Shown: positions 1-8,823 of the stretch, one piece after another
Position numbering within the stretch: the first letter of the stretch is position 1
Layout: every line of letters begins with the position of its first letter
Source: Halobacteriovorax marinus SJ
GTDB taxonomy: Bacteria; Bdellovibrionota; Bacteriovoracia; Bacteriovoracales; Bacteriovoracaceae
Assembly (NCBI RefSeq): GCF_000210915.2
Contig: NC_016620.1
Coordinates: 124,001 to 188,000 of the forward strand
Reading direction: 5' to 3'
DNA length: 64,000 nt
Translations under genes and position numbers: made by a program
Notes under the pieces: model-generated
What the model saw: the letters and a program-made list of their open reading frames with translations, nothing else
The model's database searches: none
Told to the model about the DNA's origin: nothing

Positions 1-495
1 CCATATAAAGAGCATTTCATAAAAGAAGTTACTTTAAATGAGGAAGTAGAGCTTCTTGGCGCAATAAATTGTATCGCCAGAAGAGGGGATAAATACTTTG
101 GTACTAATACTGATTATTTGGCAGTGGACTCTTTAATAAAGAAGAACTTTCTTAAAAAGAATATAGTTATTCTCGGCAATGGAGTAATGGCTAGAATTAC
201 TATTACTGTACTGAAAAAGTTGGATATTAAATTTAGACAATTCTCTAGAAAGTTAGACGGTGATTTAAATCATATTTCACTTGAGGATGAAAACTTACTT
301 GTAATTAACACATGTTCGCGCAGTTTTCATTTTAATAATCAGTTAAGTGATGATGCTATTTTCTGGGACTATAATTACGCTTTCCCTGCTCATATCGAGT
401 ATTTCAAGGGGAAGAGATACGAATATATTGATGGCCTTGAGATGCTTGAGTTGCAAGCAAAGTTTGCATTAGAGTTTTGGAATATACCCGAGTAG
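1..495 (+). CDS. aroE: Shikimate dehydrogenase-like protein, 5' end outside window
   Basis: This is the C-terminal 164 residues of a shikimate dehydrogenase (NADPH-dependent reduction of 3-dehydroshikimate, aromatic amino-acid pathway). The reading frame is open from base 1, so the N-terminus lies upstream. Family signposts appear in order: PYKE at residues 2-4, where the Lys matches the catalytic Lys; GAIN near 20; NTD at 36-38 with the catalytic Asp; a nucleotide-binding loop GNGVMAR at 59-65 in place of the usual GAGGAAR; and a C-terminal GLEML..Q helix near 145. About 100 residues are missing compared with the usual 270. The altered NADP loop and weak middle part mean a divergent paralog is possible. 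A second aromatic-pathway gene, aroQ, lies near 14836. Confidence 0.75.
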   Translation, partial: PYKEHFIKEVTLNEEVELLGAINCIARRGDKYFGTNTDYLAVDSLIKKNFLKKNIVILGNGVMARITITVLKKLDIKFRQFSRKLDGDLNHISLEDENLLVINTCSRSFHFNNQLSDDAIFWDYNYAFPAHIEYFKGKRYEYIDGLEMLELQAKFALEFWNIPE

Positions 496-529
496 ATTCG
501 TGGGGCAATTCTAACCTATTAAAATTCTT

Positions 530-556
530 TAAATAGTTTTTAGATAAATCCGATAA
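530..556 (+). promoter_or_regulatory. Sigma-28 (FliA)-type promoter of pilB
   Basis: TAAATAGT at 530-537, an 11-base spacer, then TCCGATAA at 549-556. The known FliA consensus is TAAAGTTT-N11-GCCGATAA, so the spacing is exact and the -10 element differs at one base. The pilB ATG follows 33 bases later. No transcript evidence is available here. Confidence 0.6.
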
Positions 557-589
557 TATATATATAAGTACTTTTAATTACGGATTTTT

Positions 590-2263
590 ATGTTTAGGAA
601 AGAATTTGCAGACGTGATTGGCAAAACGGGAATGATCCCGATTAAAGATTTGCGTCCTCTTCTTTTAGATAAAAACCCATCGAAGGTTTCTGAGTTAGGC
701 CTTCTTTCTCTCTCATTCTTTGATGACATAAAATTCGCAAAACAAGTAGCTGAAAACTACAACCTAACTTTCATTGATTTATCAAAAGCAAAGATTCCAG
801 ATAAAACAATCAAGCTAATTAGAAAGACTGATGTTTTAAAGTATCGAGTTCTACCAATACAAAAGACAGCTAAGGCAGTAAGTCTTGCTGTTTATGACCC
901 TTCAGTTGTTGCACTTAAGACAGAACTACAAACATTGTTTCAGCATCCGGTAGAATTCATTTTAACGAATATTGGTTCGTGGGCAAAAATATTTGAAAGA
1001 GTTACAGAATCTATTGATGAGCTTCTTGAAACAATTAAAGAAGTAAAGCCTACAGATCAAAAAGAAGAAGCTGTTAATGAAGAAGATATCGGTGAAGATG
1101 TAATTAGATTTGTTAATAGAATCTTAGCCGATGCGTATGTTCGAAAAGCATCAGATATTCATATTGAACCCTATGAGAATAACTTTAGGGTTAGATTTAG
1201 AGTTGATGGTACTTTGATGGAGGTCGCGAAACCACCTAAGAACTTGATGGCGCCTATGACTTCGAGAATGAAAATCATGGCCCAGATGGATATTTCTGAA
1301 AAGAGAAAGCCACAAGATGGTAGGATTAAGCTTTCGGTTGGTGGTAAGCCAATTGATTATAGAGTTTCAAGTTTACCAACTCTCTTTGGAGAAAAGATTG
1401 TTCTAAGACTTCTTGATCAATCTAACCTCCAGTTGGATATGACAAAACTTGGTTTTGAACCACAGCAATTGAAAATTTTTAAAGAAGGTATTCATCAACC
1501 TTATGGAATGTGTCTTGTTACAGGTCCTACGGGATCAGGTAAGACAACGACACTATACTCTGCACTCGCTGAGCTGAATGTTGTGGGGAATAATATCTCT
1601 ACAGCAGAAGATCCTGTTGAATTCAACCTAGAGGGGATTAATCAGGTTAACGTAAAGAAAGAAGTAGGTTTAACATTTCCTTTCGCTCTTAAGGCCTTCC
1701 TTAGGCAGGATCCAGATATTATCATGGTTGGGGAGATTAGGGATTTAGAAGTTGGTGAGATCGCAGTTGAGGCGGCCCTTACTGGTCACATGGTTTTATC
1801 AACTCTGCATACGAATGATGCGCCATCAACAGTAACCAGATTGCTTAATATGGGGATTGAGCCTTTCCTTGTAACGGAGGCCTTAAATGTTGTCGTTGCT
1901 CAAAGACTTTGTAGAAGAATTTGTTCTTCATGCAAAGAGATAGATACAAAAGTTACAAAAGAAGAAATTATATCTTGTGGGATTGCACCCAGCTCTGCTG
2001 AGAAGATTAAAATCTATAAGGGTAAGGGATGCGATATGTGCAATGGAACTGGATATAAAGGAAGGGTTGCCATTTATGAAGTGATGGATCTCTCCCCAAG
2101 AGTTAAAGAATTAATTTTAAAGCATGCTTCATCTGATGAAATAAAGAAGCAGGCAATTAAAGATGGAATGAAAACACTTAGAATGTGTGCACTGACTAAA
2201 GTTGCCAAGGGTGAAACAACACTTGAAGAGGCAGTTAATAATTCAAGTGCAGATAAGTTTTGA
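590..2263 (+). CDS. pilB: Type IV pilus extension ATPase PilB
   Basis: A cytoplasmic hexameric ATPase that powers pilin polymerisation. The 557 residues match the GspE/PilB family length. An N-terminal MshEN-type domain (about 15-120) is followed by DIHIEPY near 190, Walker A GPTGSGKTT at 312-320, the Asp box EDPVEF, Walker B with IIMVGEIRD near 377, and the His box STLHTND. A C-terminal zinc tetracysteine is present as CRRICSSC near 440 and CDMCNG near 480; it is typical of PilB/GspE and absent from PilT. It is the first gene of pilB-pilT-pilC and sits behind a sigma-28-type promoter, which is unusual for a pilus motor. The identification as PilB and not GspE rests on the adjacent pilT, pilC and pilin. 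Confidence 0.95.
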   Translation: MFRKEFADVIGKTGMIPIKDLRPLLLDKNPSKVSELGLLSLSFFDDIKFAKQVAENYNLTFIDLSKAKIPDKTIKLIRKTDVLKYRVLPIQKTAKAVSLAVYDPSVVALKTELQTLFQHPVEFILTNIGSWAKIFERVTESIDELLETIKEVKPTDQKEEAVNEEDIGEDVIRFVNRILADAYVRKASDIHIEPYENNFRVRFRVDGTLMEVAKPPKNLMAPMTSRMKIMAQMDISEKRKPQDGRIKLSVGGKPIDYRVSSLPTLFGEKIVLRLLDQSNLQLDMTKLGFEPQQLKIFKEGIHQPYGMCLVTGPTGSGKTTTLYSALAELNVVGNNISTAEDPVEFNLEGINQVNVKKEVGLTFPFALKAFLRQDPDIIMVGEIRDLEVGEIAVEAALTGHMVLSTLHTNDAPSTVTRLLNMGIEPFLVTEALNVVVAQRLCRRICSSCKEIDTKVTKEEIISCGIAPSSAEKIKIYKGKGCDMCNGTGYKGRVAIYEVMDLSPRVKELILKHASSDEIKKQAIKDGMKTLRMCALTKVAKGETTLEEAVNNSSADKF

Positions 2264-2274
2264 TGGAGTAATAA

Positions 2275-3408
2275 ATGTGTAGTGATGAAACTAAAGCAGA
2301 CAAAACCTTTACGAAAACCAAGAAGGCAGGCGCTGAGAATGTAAAGATTCAACAGCTCTTTAAATTGATGGTTGAGAGTGGTGGATCAGATCTACATCTA
2401 ACCGTTGGGACGCCTCCTGGACTTCGAGTTAATGGAGAAATCGTTAGAGTTAAAATACCTGCGTTAACAGCAGTGGATACTAAGAGATTAATTTATCAAA
2501 TCCTGACAGAAGAGCAGAAGAATGAATTAGAAAAGAATCTTGAGCTAGACTTCTCTTTTGGTATCAAAGGCTTGGCTAGATTTAGATCAAATGTCTTCTA
2601 TTCAAAAGGTGGTGTTGCCGCTGTTTTTAGACAGATTCCTAGTATTATTCCAGATTTCAAGGCCCTTCGGTTACCTAATGTTCTCCTAGAGATGACAGAC
2701 GTATCGAATGGATTGATTCTTGTTACAGGACCTACTGGTTCAGGTAAGTCAACTACACTGGCCGCTCTTATTGATAGGTTAAATGAAAATGAATCAGGAC
2801 ATATTATAACGCTAGAGGATCCAGTGGAATTTGTTCACCCTCACAAGAGTTGTATTGTAAATCAACGTGAAATTGGAACGGACTCTTTAAACTTTAAAAG
2901 TGCGATGAAGTCACTTCTAAGACAGGATCCTGATATCGTACTGGTTGGGGAGATGAGAGATGTTGAGACAATTGAAGCTGCTTTAACGATTGCAGAAACG
3001 GGTCACCTTGTCTTTGGAACTCTTCACACGAATAGTTGTGTGCAAACAATTAATAGAATTATAAATGTTTTTCCAGCTGACCATCAAGACCAGGTTAGAA
3101 CGCTCTTAAGTTTCGTACTTCAAGGCGTGATTTCCCAGCAGCTTCTCCCAAAATCATTTGAGCCGGGGAGATGTTTAGGTATGGAGGTTCTTGTTCCAAC
3201 TCCTGCGATTAGAAACCTTATTCGAGAAGATAAAATTCACCAAGTTTATTCTCAGATGCAGATTGGTCAAGATAAGACAGGAATGATGACCATGAACCAA
3301 ACAATTAAGAAGCACGTTGATGCTGGTTTAATTGATACTGATACGGCCATGAGTTATTCAACAAACCCAGAAGAACTAGCGAAGCAATTGGGAGTTAAGG
3401 GTAGATAA
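2275..3408 (+). CDS. pilT: Type IV pilus retraction ATPase PilT
   Basis: PilT drives depolymerisation of the pilus and hence twitching. The 377 residues contain an N-terminal PAS-like domain with DLHLTVGTPP (about 38-47), Walker A GPTGSGKST near 152, EDPVEFVH, Walker B RQDPDIVLVGEMRD and GTLHTNS. The PilT-specific AIRNLIRE motif lies near 311 and separates it from PilB. It lacks the PilB tetracysteine. It starts 11 bases after the pilB stop, behind GATGGAGTAATAA, and its stop overlaps the pilC start by one base (TAATG), so the three motor genes are translationally coupled. An approximately 25-residue polar N-terminal extension precedes the usual PilT start. Confidence 0.95.
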   Translation: MCSDETKADKTFTKTKKAGAENVKIQQLFKLMVESGGSDLHLTVGTPPGLRVNGEIVRVKIPALTAVDTKRLIYQILTEEQKNELEKNLELDFSFGIKGLARFRSNVFYSKGGVAAVFRQIPSIIPDFKALRLPNVLLEMTDVSNGLILVTGPTGSGKSTTLAALIDRLNENESGHIITLEDPVEFVHPHKSCIVNQREIGTDSLNFKSAMKSLLRQDPDIVLVGEMRDVETIEAALTIAETGHLVFGTLHTNSCVQTINRIINVFPADHQDQVRTLLSFVLQGVISQQLLPKSFEPGRCLGMEVLVPTPAIRNLIREDKIHQVYSQMQIGQDKTGMMTMNQTIKKHVDAGLIDTDTAMSYSTNPEELAKQLGVKGR

Positions 3409-4628
3409 TGGCCAATTGGAGATACGAAGGTTTAAATAAAGAAGGAAAGAGAGTATCGGGGACAATTGTTGCTACCTCAGAAAAAGAGGTGCGTCGAATC
3501 TTACGTAATGAAAAGATACGTGCTCGTAAAATTATACCTCCATCAATTTTAGAATTTGATCTCGGCGATTGGATGGTTGAAAAAGGTTTTGCAGCACCAT
3601 TTGGAGCAAAGGATCTTGCCAACTTTACAAAGCAATTATCTATTATGATAAATGCAGGTGTACCAATCCTTCAGGCCTTAGAAATTATTTTTAAATCAGA
3701 AAAGCAACCAACCTTAAAAAAGTCAGTTAAAAATATTGCTAGAGATGTAGGCGAGGGACAAACTATTGCCGAAGCGATGGAGAAGCAAAAAGGTTTTAAT
3801 AAACTCTATTGTAATCTAGTGAAAGCGGGTGAAGCAGGGGGGATTCTAGATGAAATTCTGGAGAAGCTCTCTGTGCACTTGGAAAAGCAAGAAAAAACAA
3901 AGGCACAAGTGAAGTCTGCAATGATGTATCCATTCATTGTTACGCTTGTTGGTTTTGGTGTTATTTGGGGGATGATGGTTTTTGTGGTTCCTCAATTTGT
4001 TGGGATGCTGGCAGATACGGGGCAAGAGCCTCCTTGGATTACTCAAATGGTTATTGATACTTCAGAGTTTCTTGGCCTTCACTCATTAAAAATGCTTGGG
4101 GTACTATTTGTTCTTGGAGTAATTGTTAATAGCTTTATCAAGACTCCTTCTGGAAAGGTTGTTTTCGATTCGCTTACGATGAAGATGCCAATCTTTGGAA
4201 TGATTATTATTAAAGGTAACTTAAGTACTTTCTCTAGAACGCTTGCCACAATGCTGAGCTCTGGCGTTTCTCTAATTGATTCCTTAGATATTTGTATTGA
4301 AACGATTGATAATGGTGTGATTGCTAATGATGTAAAAGTGATCAGAAAAGAAGTTGTGCAAGGTAAGACTCTTACAGAGCCATTAATGAAGATTGAGTAC
4401 TTTCCGGATATGGTTTCTCAGATGATTAAAGTTGGAGAGCAGACTGGGCAGATAGATCAAATGCTTGAGAAGGTCTCCGATGTCTTTGAGGATGAGGTTA
4501 ATACCCTAGTTGAGGGGATGACCAAGATGATAGAGCCAATTATTATTGTCGTTCTCGGTGGTATCATTGCCTGTATTTTAGTGGCCATGTATTTACCAAT
4601 GTTTATGAGTGCCGGAGGTGCGGACTAA
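3408..4628 (+). CDS. pilC: Type IV pilus inner-membrane platform protein PilC
   Basis: PilC is the membrane platform on which PilB and PilT act. At 406 residues it has the family length and carries two T2SSF domains (about 70-190 and 275-395). Each is followed by hydrophobic helices: one near 175-195, one near 220-240 and one at the C-terminus (about 375-400). The family motif around F-tkQLSiminAGVPIlqaL is clear near residue 70. It begins with ATG overlapping the pilT stop by one base. The next 240 bases to pilA hold no gene. Confidence 0.95.
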   Translation: MANWRYEGLNKEGKRVSGTIVATSEKEVRRILRNEKIRARKIIPPSILEFDLGDWMVEKGFAAPFGAKDLANFTKQLSIMINAGVPILQALEIIFKSEKQPTLKKSVKNIARDVGEGQTIAEAMEKQKGFNKLYCNLVKAGEAGGILDEILEKLSVHLEKQEKTKAQVKSAMMYPFIVTLVGFGVIWGMMVFVVPQFVGMLADTGQEPPWITQMVIDTSEFLGLHSLKMLGVLFVLGVIVNSFIKTPSGKVVFDSLTMKMPIFGMIIIKGNLSTFSRTLATMLSSGVSLIDSLDICIETIDNGVIANDVKVIRKEVVQGKTLTEPLMKIEYFPDMVSQMIKVGEQTGQIDQMLEKVSDVFEDEVNTLVEGMTKMIEPIIIVVLGGIIACILVAMYLPMFMSAGGAD

Positions 4629-4679
4629 ATAGTTGAAATATAATAATTTTTTTGGAAAGAAAAAAAGTTTTTCCTAAAG

Positions 4680-4707
4680 TTAATATTAATTTAAACGATG
4701 TTATAAT
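4680..4707 (+). promoter_or_regulatory. Possible sigma-70 promoter of pilA
   Basis: TATAAT at 4702-4707 with a weak TTAATA 16 bases upstream at 4680-4685. It would give a leader of about 160 bases for pilA. No GG-N10-GC sigma-54 element was seen, in contrast with the PilR/sigma-54-controlled pilA of Myxococcus and Pseudomonas. Confidence 0.35.
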
Positions 4708-4831
4708 TATAAATAAGAGTTGTAGGAACTTAATATTGTCTCAAGGTTTGATTCTAAATATCCGACCAGTAAGAACAAGTTAAGTTAGTACAGTGAATAT
4801 TTACTTCTCTCAATGGAGTAAAATAACTAAC

Positions 4832-4850
4832 TACCGATCTTAATTCGGTA
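4832..4850 (+). promoter_or_regulatory. Stem-loop in the pilA leader
   Basis: TACCGA (4832-4837) pairs perfectly with TCGGTA (4845-4850) around a 7-base loop. It ends a few bases before the strong ribosome site AAGGAAGGAGG of pilA, so it could set mRNA stability or ribosome access. Function is inferred from position only. Confidence 0.45.
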
Positions 4851-4869
4851 CTAAAAGGAAGGAGGCTTT

Positions 4870-5448
4870 ATGAAAAGCTTTAAAAACGAAGAAGGTTTCA
4901 CACTTGTGGAGCTGATGGTGGTTGTTGCGATCATTGGTATTTTATCAGCGGTTGCGATTCCAAACTTTAAAAAGTATCAAGCAAAAACAAAGACCTCAGA
5001 AGCAAAGCTTCAGTTGTCTTCAATCTACTCAGCTGAAACTGCTCTTCAGTCTGACTTTGATGCCTACGCATCTTGTTTAACAGATGCAGGGTACTTACCT
5101 CCAAAGGGTGGTAACTACTATGCAGTAGGTTTCCCAGATTCAGATACAGGTGGAATTTCTACAGTTACTTCAAACGGTGGTACTTGTACTGGTGGTGCTG
5201 GTAATACTGGTGGTCCTTCAAATAAGACGGTTGCTGGTAAGAGTGCCGCTGATGGCGATCTCGGATTTACAATTGTTAAGACAACTGCTGGTTTATCGCA
5301 ATCTTCGAACTCTGTTGAAGCTGACGGACTAGGATTTGTCGCTGGTGCTGTTGGTTATATCGATTCAGATAAGGCCAAGGCAAACGTTGCTGATATTTGG
5401 GCAATCGATGAAAACAAGAACCTTGTTCATGATGTAATTGGTTACTAG
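4870..5448 (+). CDS. pilA: Major type IVa pilin PilA
   Basis: A prepilin of 192 residues. The nine-residue leader MKSFKNEEG is followed by FTLVE, which gives the +1 Phe and +5 Glu of class IVa pilins, then a hydrophobic helix to about residue 32 and an AIPNF turn. PilD would cleave after Gly9 and methylate Phe10. The C-terminal domain is rich in Gly, Thr and Ser near 95-125 and has cysteines near 64 and 112 that could form the D-loop disulfide. A very strong SD (AAGGAAGGAGG) precedes the ATG, as expected for an abundant protein. It stands alone between a 240-base leader region and a strong terminator. Confidence 0.95.
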   Translation: MKSFKNEEGFTLVELMVVVAIIGILSAVAIPNFKKYQAKTKTSEAKLQLSSIYSAETALQSDFDAYASCLTDAGYLPPKGGNYYAVGFPDSDTGGISTVTSNGGTCTGGAGNTGGPSNKTVAGKSAADGDLGFTIVKTTAGLSQSSNSVEADGLGFVAGAVGYIDSDKAKANVADIWAIDENKNLVHDVIGY

Positions 5449-5473
5449 ATTAAATTTAAAATTAAAAAAGTAA

Positions 5474-6283
5474 TTAGGGAGAGGACTTAGTCCTCTCCTT
5501 TTTTTTCTTAGGACGAAACTTCTTCCACTCTCTTTGCGCTCTATAGCTTCCTTCTCGTAAGAGATAATCCTCACCAAAGAGGTCTTGCGCTTGGCAACCT
5601 TCTTTTATTGTATTCAAACATTTTAGATCTATCTCTGCTTTTAATCCGTAGAGGTCTTCTCTAAGTCTATCCTTAAGCTTTCCATCAGGAGTATTGTTAT
5701 AGTGATTCGTAAGAATAATCAAAGCCTCTTCTAGGCCTCCACTCTCTGCCTGTATTCTACCAACTAGTGAAGGAAGGTATTTTGAATGGGCCATCGCTTC
5801 AGGAGACTCAAGAGCAATCTTATATTTTTTTAGCGCAGCTTCTTTATCTTGGAGTTCAAAGTAATCATTGAAGGCACCATTATAATTTAGACGAAAATCA
5901 CGAGGGTAATATTTAAGACCTAGATTGTATATATCGGCAGCACCTTCAACATCATCTTTTATAACTGAAAGATATAGTCCTCCATATATATAGTTTTCAT
6001 AGAATAGAGGTTCTAAAGATGAAATAGTGTTGAAGCGGTAGTACATCCATGAATTGCCATCTTCAACTCGCTCAATATCACTTTCAAGCATTGTGTGAAT
6101 CCATAGTAAGTTTGATAGCATTCTCTTTTGTCCGATCGAAAAAATATTAACTAAGGACTTATTTAGATTTAAGCTTTGCTCTTCTTTAGAAACTTTCAAA
6201 TTTGGAAGATTAATATTTGCTTTTAGAAAGTTTGAAATAACTAAGAATATAGGTATGATTAATATAATAATAATTTTCTTCAT
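5474..6283 (-). CDS. Membrane-anchored TPR protein in the PilG position
   Basis: 269 residues with an N-terminal hydrophobic segment (about 3-20), suggesting a signal anchor with the rest in the periplasm. The middle has TPR-like helices (about 85-200). The segment around residues 45-65, FSIGQKRMLSNLLWIHTML, resembles the membrane-proximal part of TPR proteins found beside ABC transporters in deltaproteobacteria. The C-terminus is strongly basic. In the Myxococcus pil cluster pilG occupies this place, between pilA and pilH-pilI; here the gene is reversed. A PilG-like accessory role is inferred from position, not from a sequence match. Only 26 bases separate its start from the divergent ABC gene. 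Confidence 0.55.
   Translation of the reverse strand: MKKIIIILIIPIFLVISNFLKANINLPNLKVSKEEQSLNLNKSLVNIFSIGQKRMLSNLLWIHTMLESDIERVEDGNSWMYYRFNTISSLEPLFYENYIYGGLYLSVIKDDVEGAADIYNLGLKYYPRDFRLNYNGAFNDYFELQDKEAALKKYKIALESPEAMAHSKYLPSLVGRIQAESGGLEEALIILTNHYNNTPDGKLKDRLREDLYGLKAEIDLKCLNTIKEGCQAQDLFGEDYLLREGSYRAQREWKKFRPKKKKERTKSSP
5478..5506. terminator. Rho-independent terminator after pilA
   Basis: GGAGAGGAC (5478-5486), loop TTA, GTCCTCTCC (5490-5498), then eight T. It stops pilA transcription on the plus strand. It lies inside the last codons of the opposite gene (5474-6283), whose C-terminal residues KERTKSSP it encodes. Confidence 0.85.
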
Positions 6284-6309
6284 AGAATTATTTTAAACGC
6301 GGTATTGAA

Positions 6310-7212
6310 ATGTTTGAAGTAAAAGATATAAAAAAAAGTTATAAGTCTGACTTTTGGGCAGCTCCTGTTGAAGTTCTTAAGGATGTTAGCTTTTCAATTG
6401 GAAAAGGCCAGGTTGTTGGCTTCTTGGGAGCCAATGGGGCAGGGAAGACTACATTGATTAAAATTATGATGGGCTTTACTAATTCAAATAGTGGTTCTGT
6501 TCACTTCTTTGACGGAAGGTCATTTCAGTCTATATCAAGTAAAGTGGGATATTTGCCAGAAAGGCCATACTTCTACCCTCATCTCTCTGGACGGGAGATG
6601 GTTGAGTTTATGGGAGGACTTTGTAATTTATCTGAGAATCAGATTGAAAAAGGAATCGAGAGGTATGCTCATAGATTGAAAATACACTTTGCTCTTGAGA
6701 GGAAAATAAAAGGATATTCCAAGGGGATGCTACAAAGATTAGGAATGCTCTGTACACTACTTCATAATCCAGAGTTGGTAATATTAGATGAGCCTCTCTC
6801 GGGATTAGATCCTCAAGGAAGAAAGGATATTAAAGATCTTCTACTTGAACTCTCTTCAGAGGGAAAAACAATCTTCTTCTCAAGCCATATTGTCTCTGAT
6901 GTTGAAGAAGTTTGTGAGAAAGTCGTTGTTTTAGATAAAGGGATTGTTGTTTACGACGGAGATATAAGTGAACTAATCCAAGAAAATAGTCGATCAGAGT
7001 ACCTTATTACTGTTGATAAAAAAGTATATGAACAAGATCGAGATGACTTTAAATATGTCGAAATAGGGAGTCATTTAACTTATTCAGTAGGTGAAGCACT
7101 TAAGAATGATTTTATTAAGAATTGCTTAGAGAGTGATATAAATATTTTGAAACTGACTAAGAATAGCCCAACACTAGAAGAGGTCGTCTATAAAACGGGT
7201 AGGTCAATTTGA
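6310..7212 (+). CDS. ABC transporter ATP-binding protein, PilH-like
   Basis: A 300-residue cytoplasmic ATPase of the ABC-2 type exporter class. Walker A GANGAGKTT is at 40-48, the signature is YSKGMLQRLG, Walker B is LVILDEPLSGLDP, and the switch is FFSSHI. The last 70 residues form the usual accessory domain. Its stop overlaps the permease start (GTGA-like overlap of four bases), then the permease overlaps pilD. In Myxococcus the ABC genes pilG-pilH-pilI lie between pilA and pilD and are needed for pilus formation; the same order here supports a PilH role. No Shine-Dalgarno sequence is seen before the ATG. Confidence 0.8.
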   Translation: MFEVKDIKKSYKSDFWAAPVEVLKDVSFSIGKGQVVGFLGANGAGKTTLIKIMMGFTNSNSGSVHFFDGRSFQSISSKVGYLPERPYFYPHLSGREMVEFMGGLCNLSENQIEKGIERYAHRLKIHFALERKIKGYSKGMLQRLGMLCTLLHNPELVILDEPLSGLDPQGRKDIKDLLLELSSEGKTIFFSSHIVSDVEEVCEKVVVLDKGIVVYDGDISELIQENSRSEYLITVDKKVYEQDRDDFKYVEIGSHLTYSVGEALKNDFIKNCLESDINILKLTKNSPTLEEVVYKTGRSI

Positions 7213-7973
7213 AGTCATTAACGGTAGCAAAATATACTTTTTCAGAGTTTGTTCAAAGTAAGATTCTCTACAATGTCTTCTTTCTCTCTCTCGGACTTCT
7301 ACTTATGACATATGTGGCAAGTGAATTTACTTATGGGGTGCCAAATAAAGTAGCGCTCGATTTTGGCCTTGGTGCTTCTAGTATCTCAACTCTCTTGATT
7401 TCTATTTTTCTCGGTGCGAACTTAATTGTGAGAGAAGTAGAAAATAGAACCCTCTATATGATTATCTCGAGACCGATTTCAAGAGTAGAGTTTATGCTCG
7501 GAAAGATTATTGGCTTAATCGGAATTGTATTTATAAATACGCTCATTCTAGGAGGGGTTTCACTCTCACTTTACTTCTTCATGGGAGGAGCATGGAATTC
7601 ACTCATTCCTTTTGCATTCTTCTTTATAATTTTAGAGTCAATTATTGTTCTCTTAATTGTGATTCTTTTCTCTCTCGTAACTAATACAATTTTAGCAGTT
7701 GTGAATACGATTGTTGTTTATACGACTAGCTATGCTATCTTTGAGGTGGGGAAAACAACTTTTGCTAATAACAATCTATTCTTTAAGAAAATGATAGCTA
7801 TTGGAAATTATCTTCTACCAAGTCTATCTAACTTTAATATTAAGGACTACATACTCTATGAAAAGATTATATCTTATCCGAGTTTGAGTTATGGAGTTAT
7901 CTATGGAGTAAGTTACATTTTATTTTTACTCTTTATTTGTATTTTAATTTTTAACCAGAAGAATTTAGATTGA
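7209..7973 (+). CDS. ABC-2 type permease, PilI-like
   Basis: A 254-residue inner-membrane protein with about six hydrophobic segments (near 20-35, 50-70, 100-125, 130-160, 160-180 and 225-248). An amphipathic stretch with REVENRTLYMIISRPISR (about 76-93) is the typical NosY/ABC-2 permease loop that couples to the ATPase. It starts with TTG four bases inside the upstream ATPase gene and overlaps pilD by one base. By position it corresponds to Myxococcus PilI. The transported substrate cannot be read from the sequence. Confidence 0.75.
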   Translation: MKSLTVAKYTFSEFVQSKILYNVFFLSLGLLLMTYVASEFTYGVPNKVALDFGLGASSISTLLISIFLGANLIVREVENRTLYMIISRPISRVEFMLGKIIGLIGIVFINTLILGGVSLSLYFFMGGAWNSLIPFAFFFIILESIIVLLIVILFSLVTNTILAVVNTIVVYTTSYAIFEVGKTTFANNNLFFKKMIAIGNYLLPSLSNFNIKDYILYEKIISYPSLSYGVIYGVSYILFLLFICILIFNQKNLD

Positions 7974-8740
7974 TGTCATTATATATAGTATTCTTTATTT
8001 TTGGAGCGATGATAGGCAGCTTCCTTAATGCTGTTATTTATAGACTGCCTAGAAAGATTAATATTGCTCATCCCAGGTCTCATTGTACTAAATGTAAAAA
8101 ACTTATTTATTGGTATGAGAATATTCCAATACTCAGCTATATTTTCTTAAGAGGAAAGTGCTCAAAGTGTAAGGAGCCATATAGTATTCAGTATCCTTTA
8201 GTTGAGCTCTTTATAGGTTTAGTTTCAATTTTTCTGATGCCAAGGTCGCTAGACTCTATGTCTATAATGTACTTCTTCCTTTACTTTGGAATCTTTTGTG
8301 CACTATTTTGCCATTTTTTAATTGATGTTAAGCACCAGATACTGCCAGACTCTATCAATATATATTTAGGATTGAGCTTTCTCTGTATATCACTTTTAAA
8401 GAACCCTCCAGTATTCTATCTTTCGGGTGCAGCAATCGGTTTTCTCTTTCCCTATCTCGTTACCTTGGCCTTTTATCACCTAAAGGGTCAGCAAGGGCTT
8501 GGCGGAGGAGATATTAAACTCTTCGCTGTTTTAGGAATTATTCTTGGTCCTGTTGGAATAATTAATAATATTTTTCTGAGTTGTTTCTTTGGAGCACTAT
8601 TTAGCTTAGTGATGATGGCCCTTGGAAAAATGTCTCGGACTACGAAGTTAGCATTCGGTCCATTTATTATTATTGTTGCGGTGTTTCAGGTTTATTTTCC
8701 TACATTATTTAAACAATTTTCCTCATTGTGGAGCATTTAG
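7973..8740 (+). CDS. pilD: Prepilin peptidase / N-methyltransferase PilD
   Basis: PilD cleaves prepilins and methylates the new N-terminus at the inner membrane. The N-terminal domain has the GSFLNAVIYRLP motif and two CxxC pairs (CTKC and CSKC) of the bifunctional enzymes. The aspartyl-protease residues are in DVKHQILPD (about 118-126) and GGGDIKL (about 177-183), within about eight membrane helices. The ATG at 7973 overlaps the permease stop (TGATG); a TTG three bases earlier is also possible. A second, shorter A24 peptidase without the Cys domain is in the Tad locus at 56839. Confidence 0.93.
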   Translation: MSLYIVFFIFGAMIGSFLNAVIYRLPRKINIAHPRSHCTKCKKLIYWYENIPILSYIFLRGKCSKCKEPYSIQYPLVELFIGLVSIFLMPRSLDSMSIMYFFLYFGIFCALFCHFLIDVKHQILPDSINIYLGLSFLCISLLKNPPVFYLSGAAIGFLFPYLVTLAFYHLKGQQGLGGGDIKLFAVLGIILGPVGIINNIFLSCFFGALFSLVMMALGKMSRTTKLAFGPFIIIVAVFQVYFPTLFKQFSSLWSI

Positions 8741-8762
8741 TTTTAAACTGCGCAGTAATTAC

Positions 8763-8792
8763 TTGAATTCAATAGTTTTAATGCGTTATAAT
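8763..8792 (+). promoter_or_regulatory. Sigma-70-type promoter of pilM-pilP
   Basis: TTGAAT (8763-8768), 18-base spacer, TATAAT (8787-8792). It lies 31 bases upstream of the pilM TTG start and after the pilD stop. Confidence 0.6.
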
Positions 8793-8823
8793 TTAATGGC
8801 ATTGGAAGCATCGAGGAAATTTT

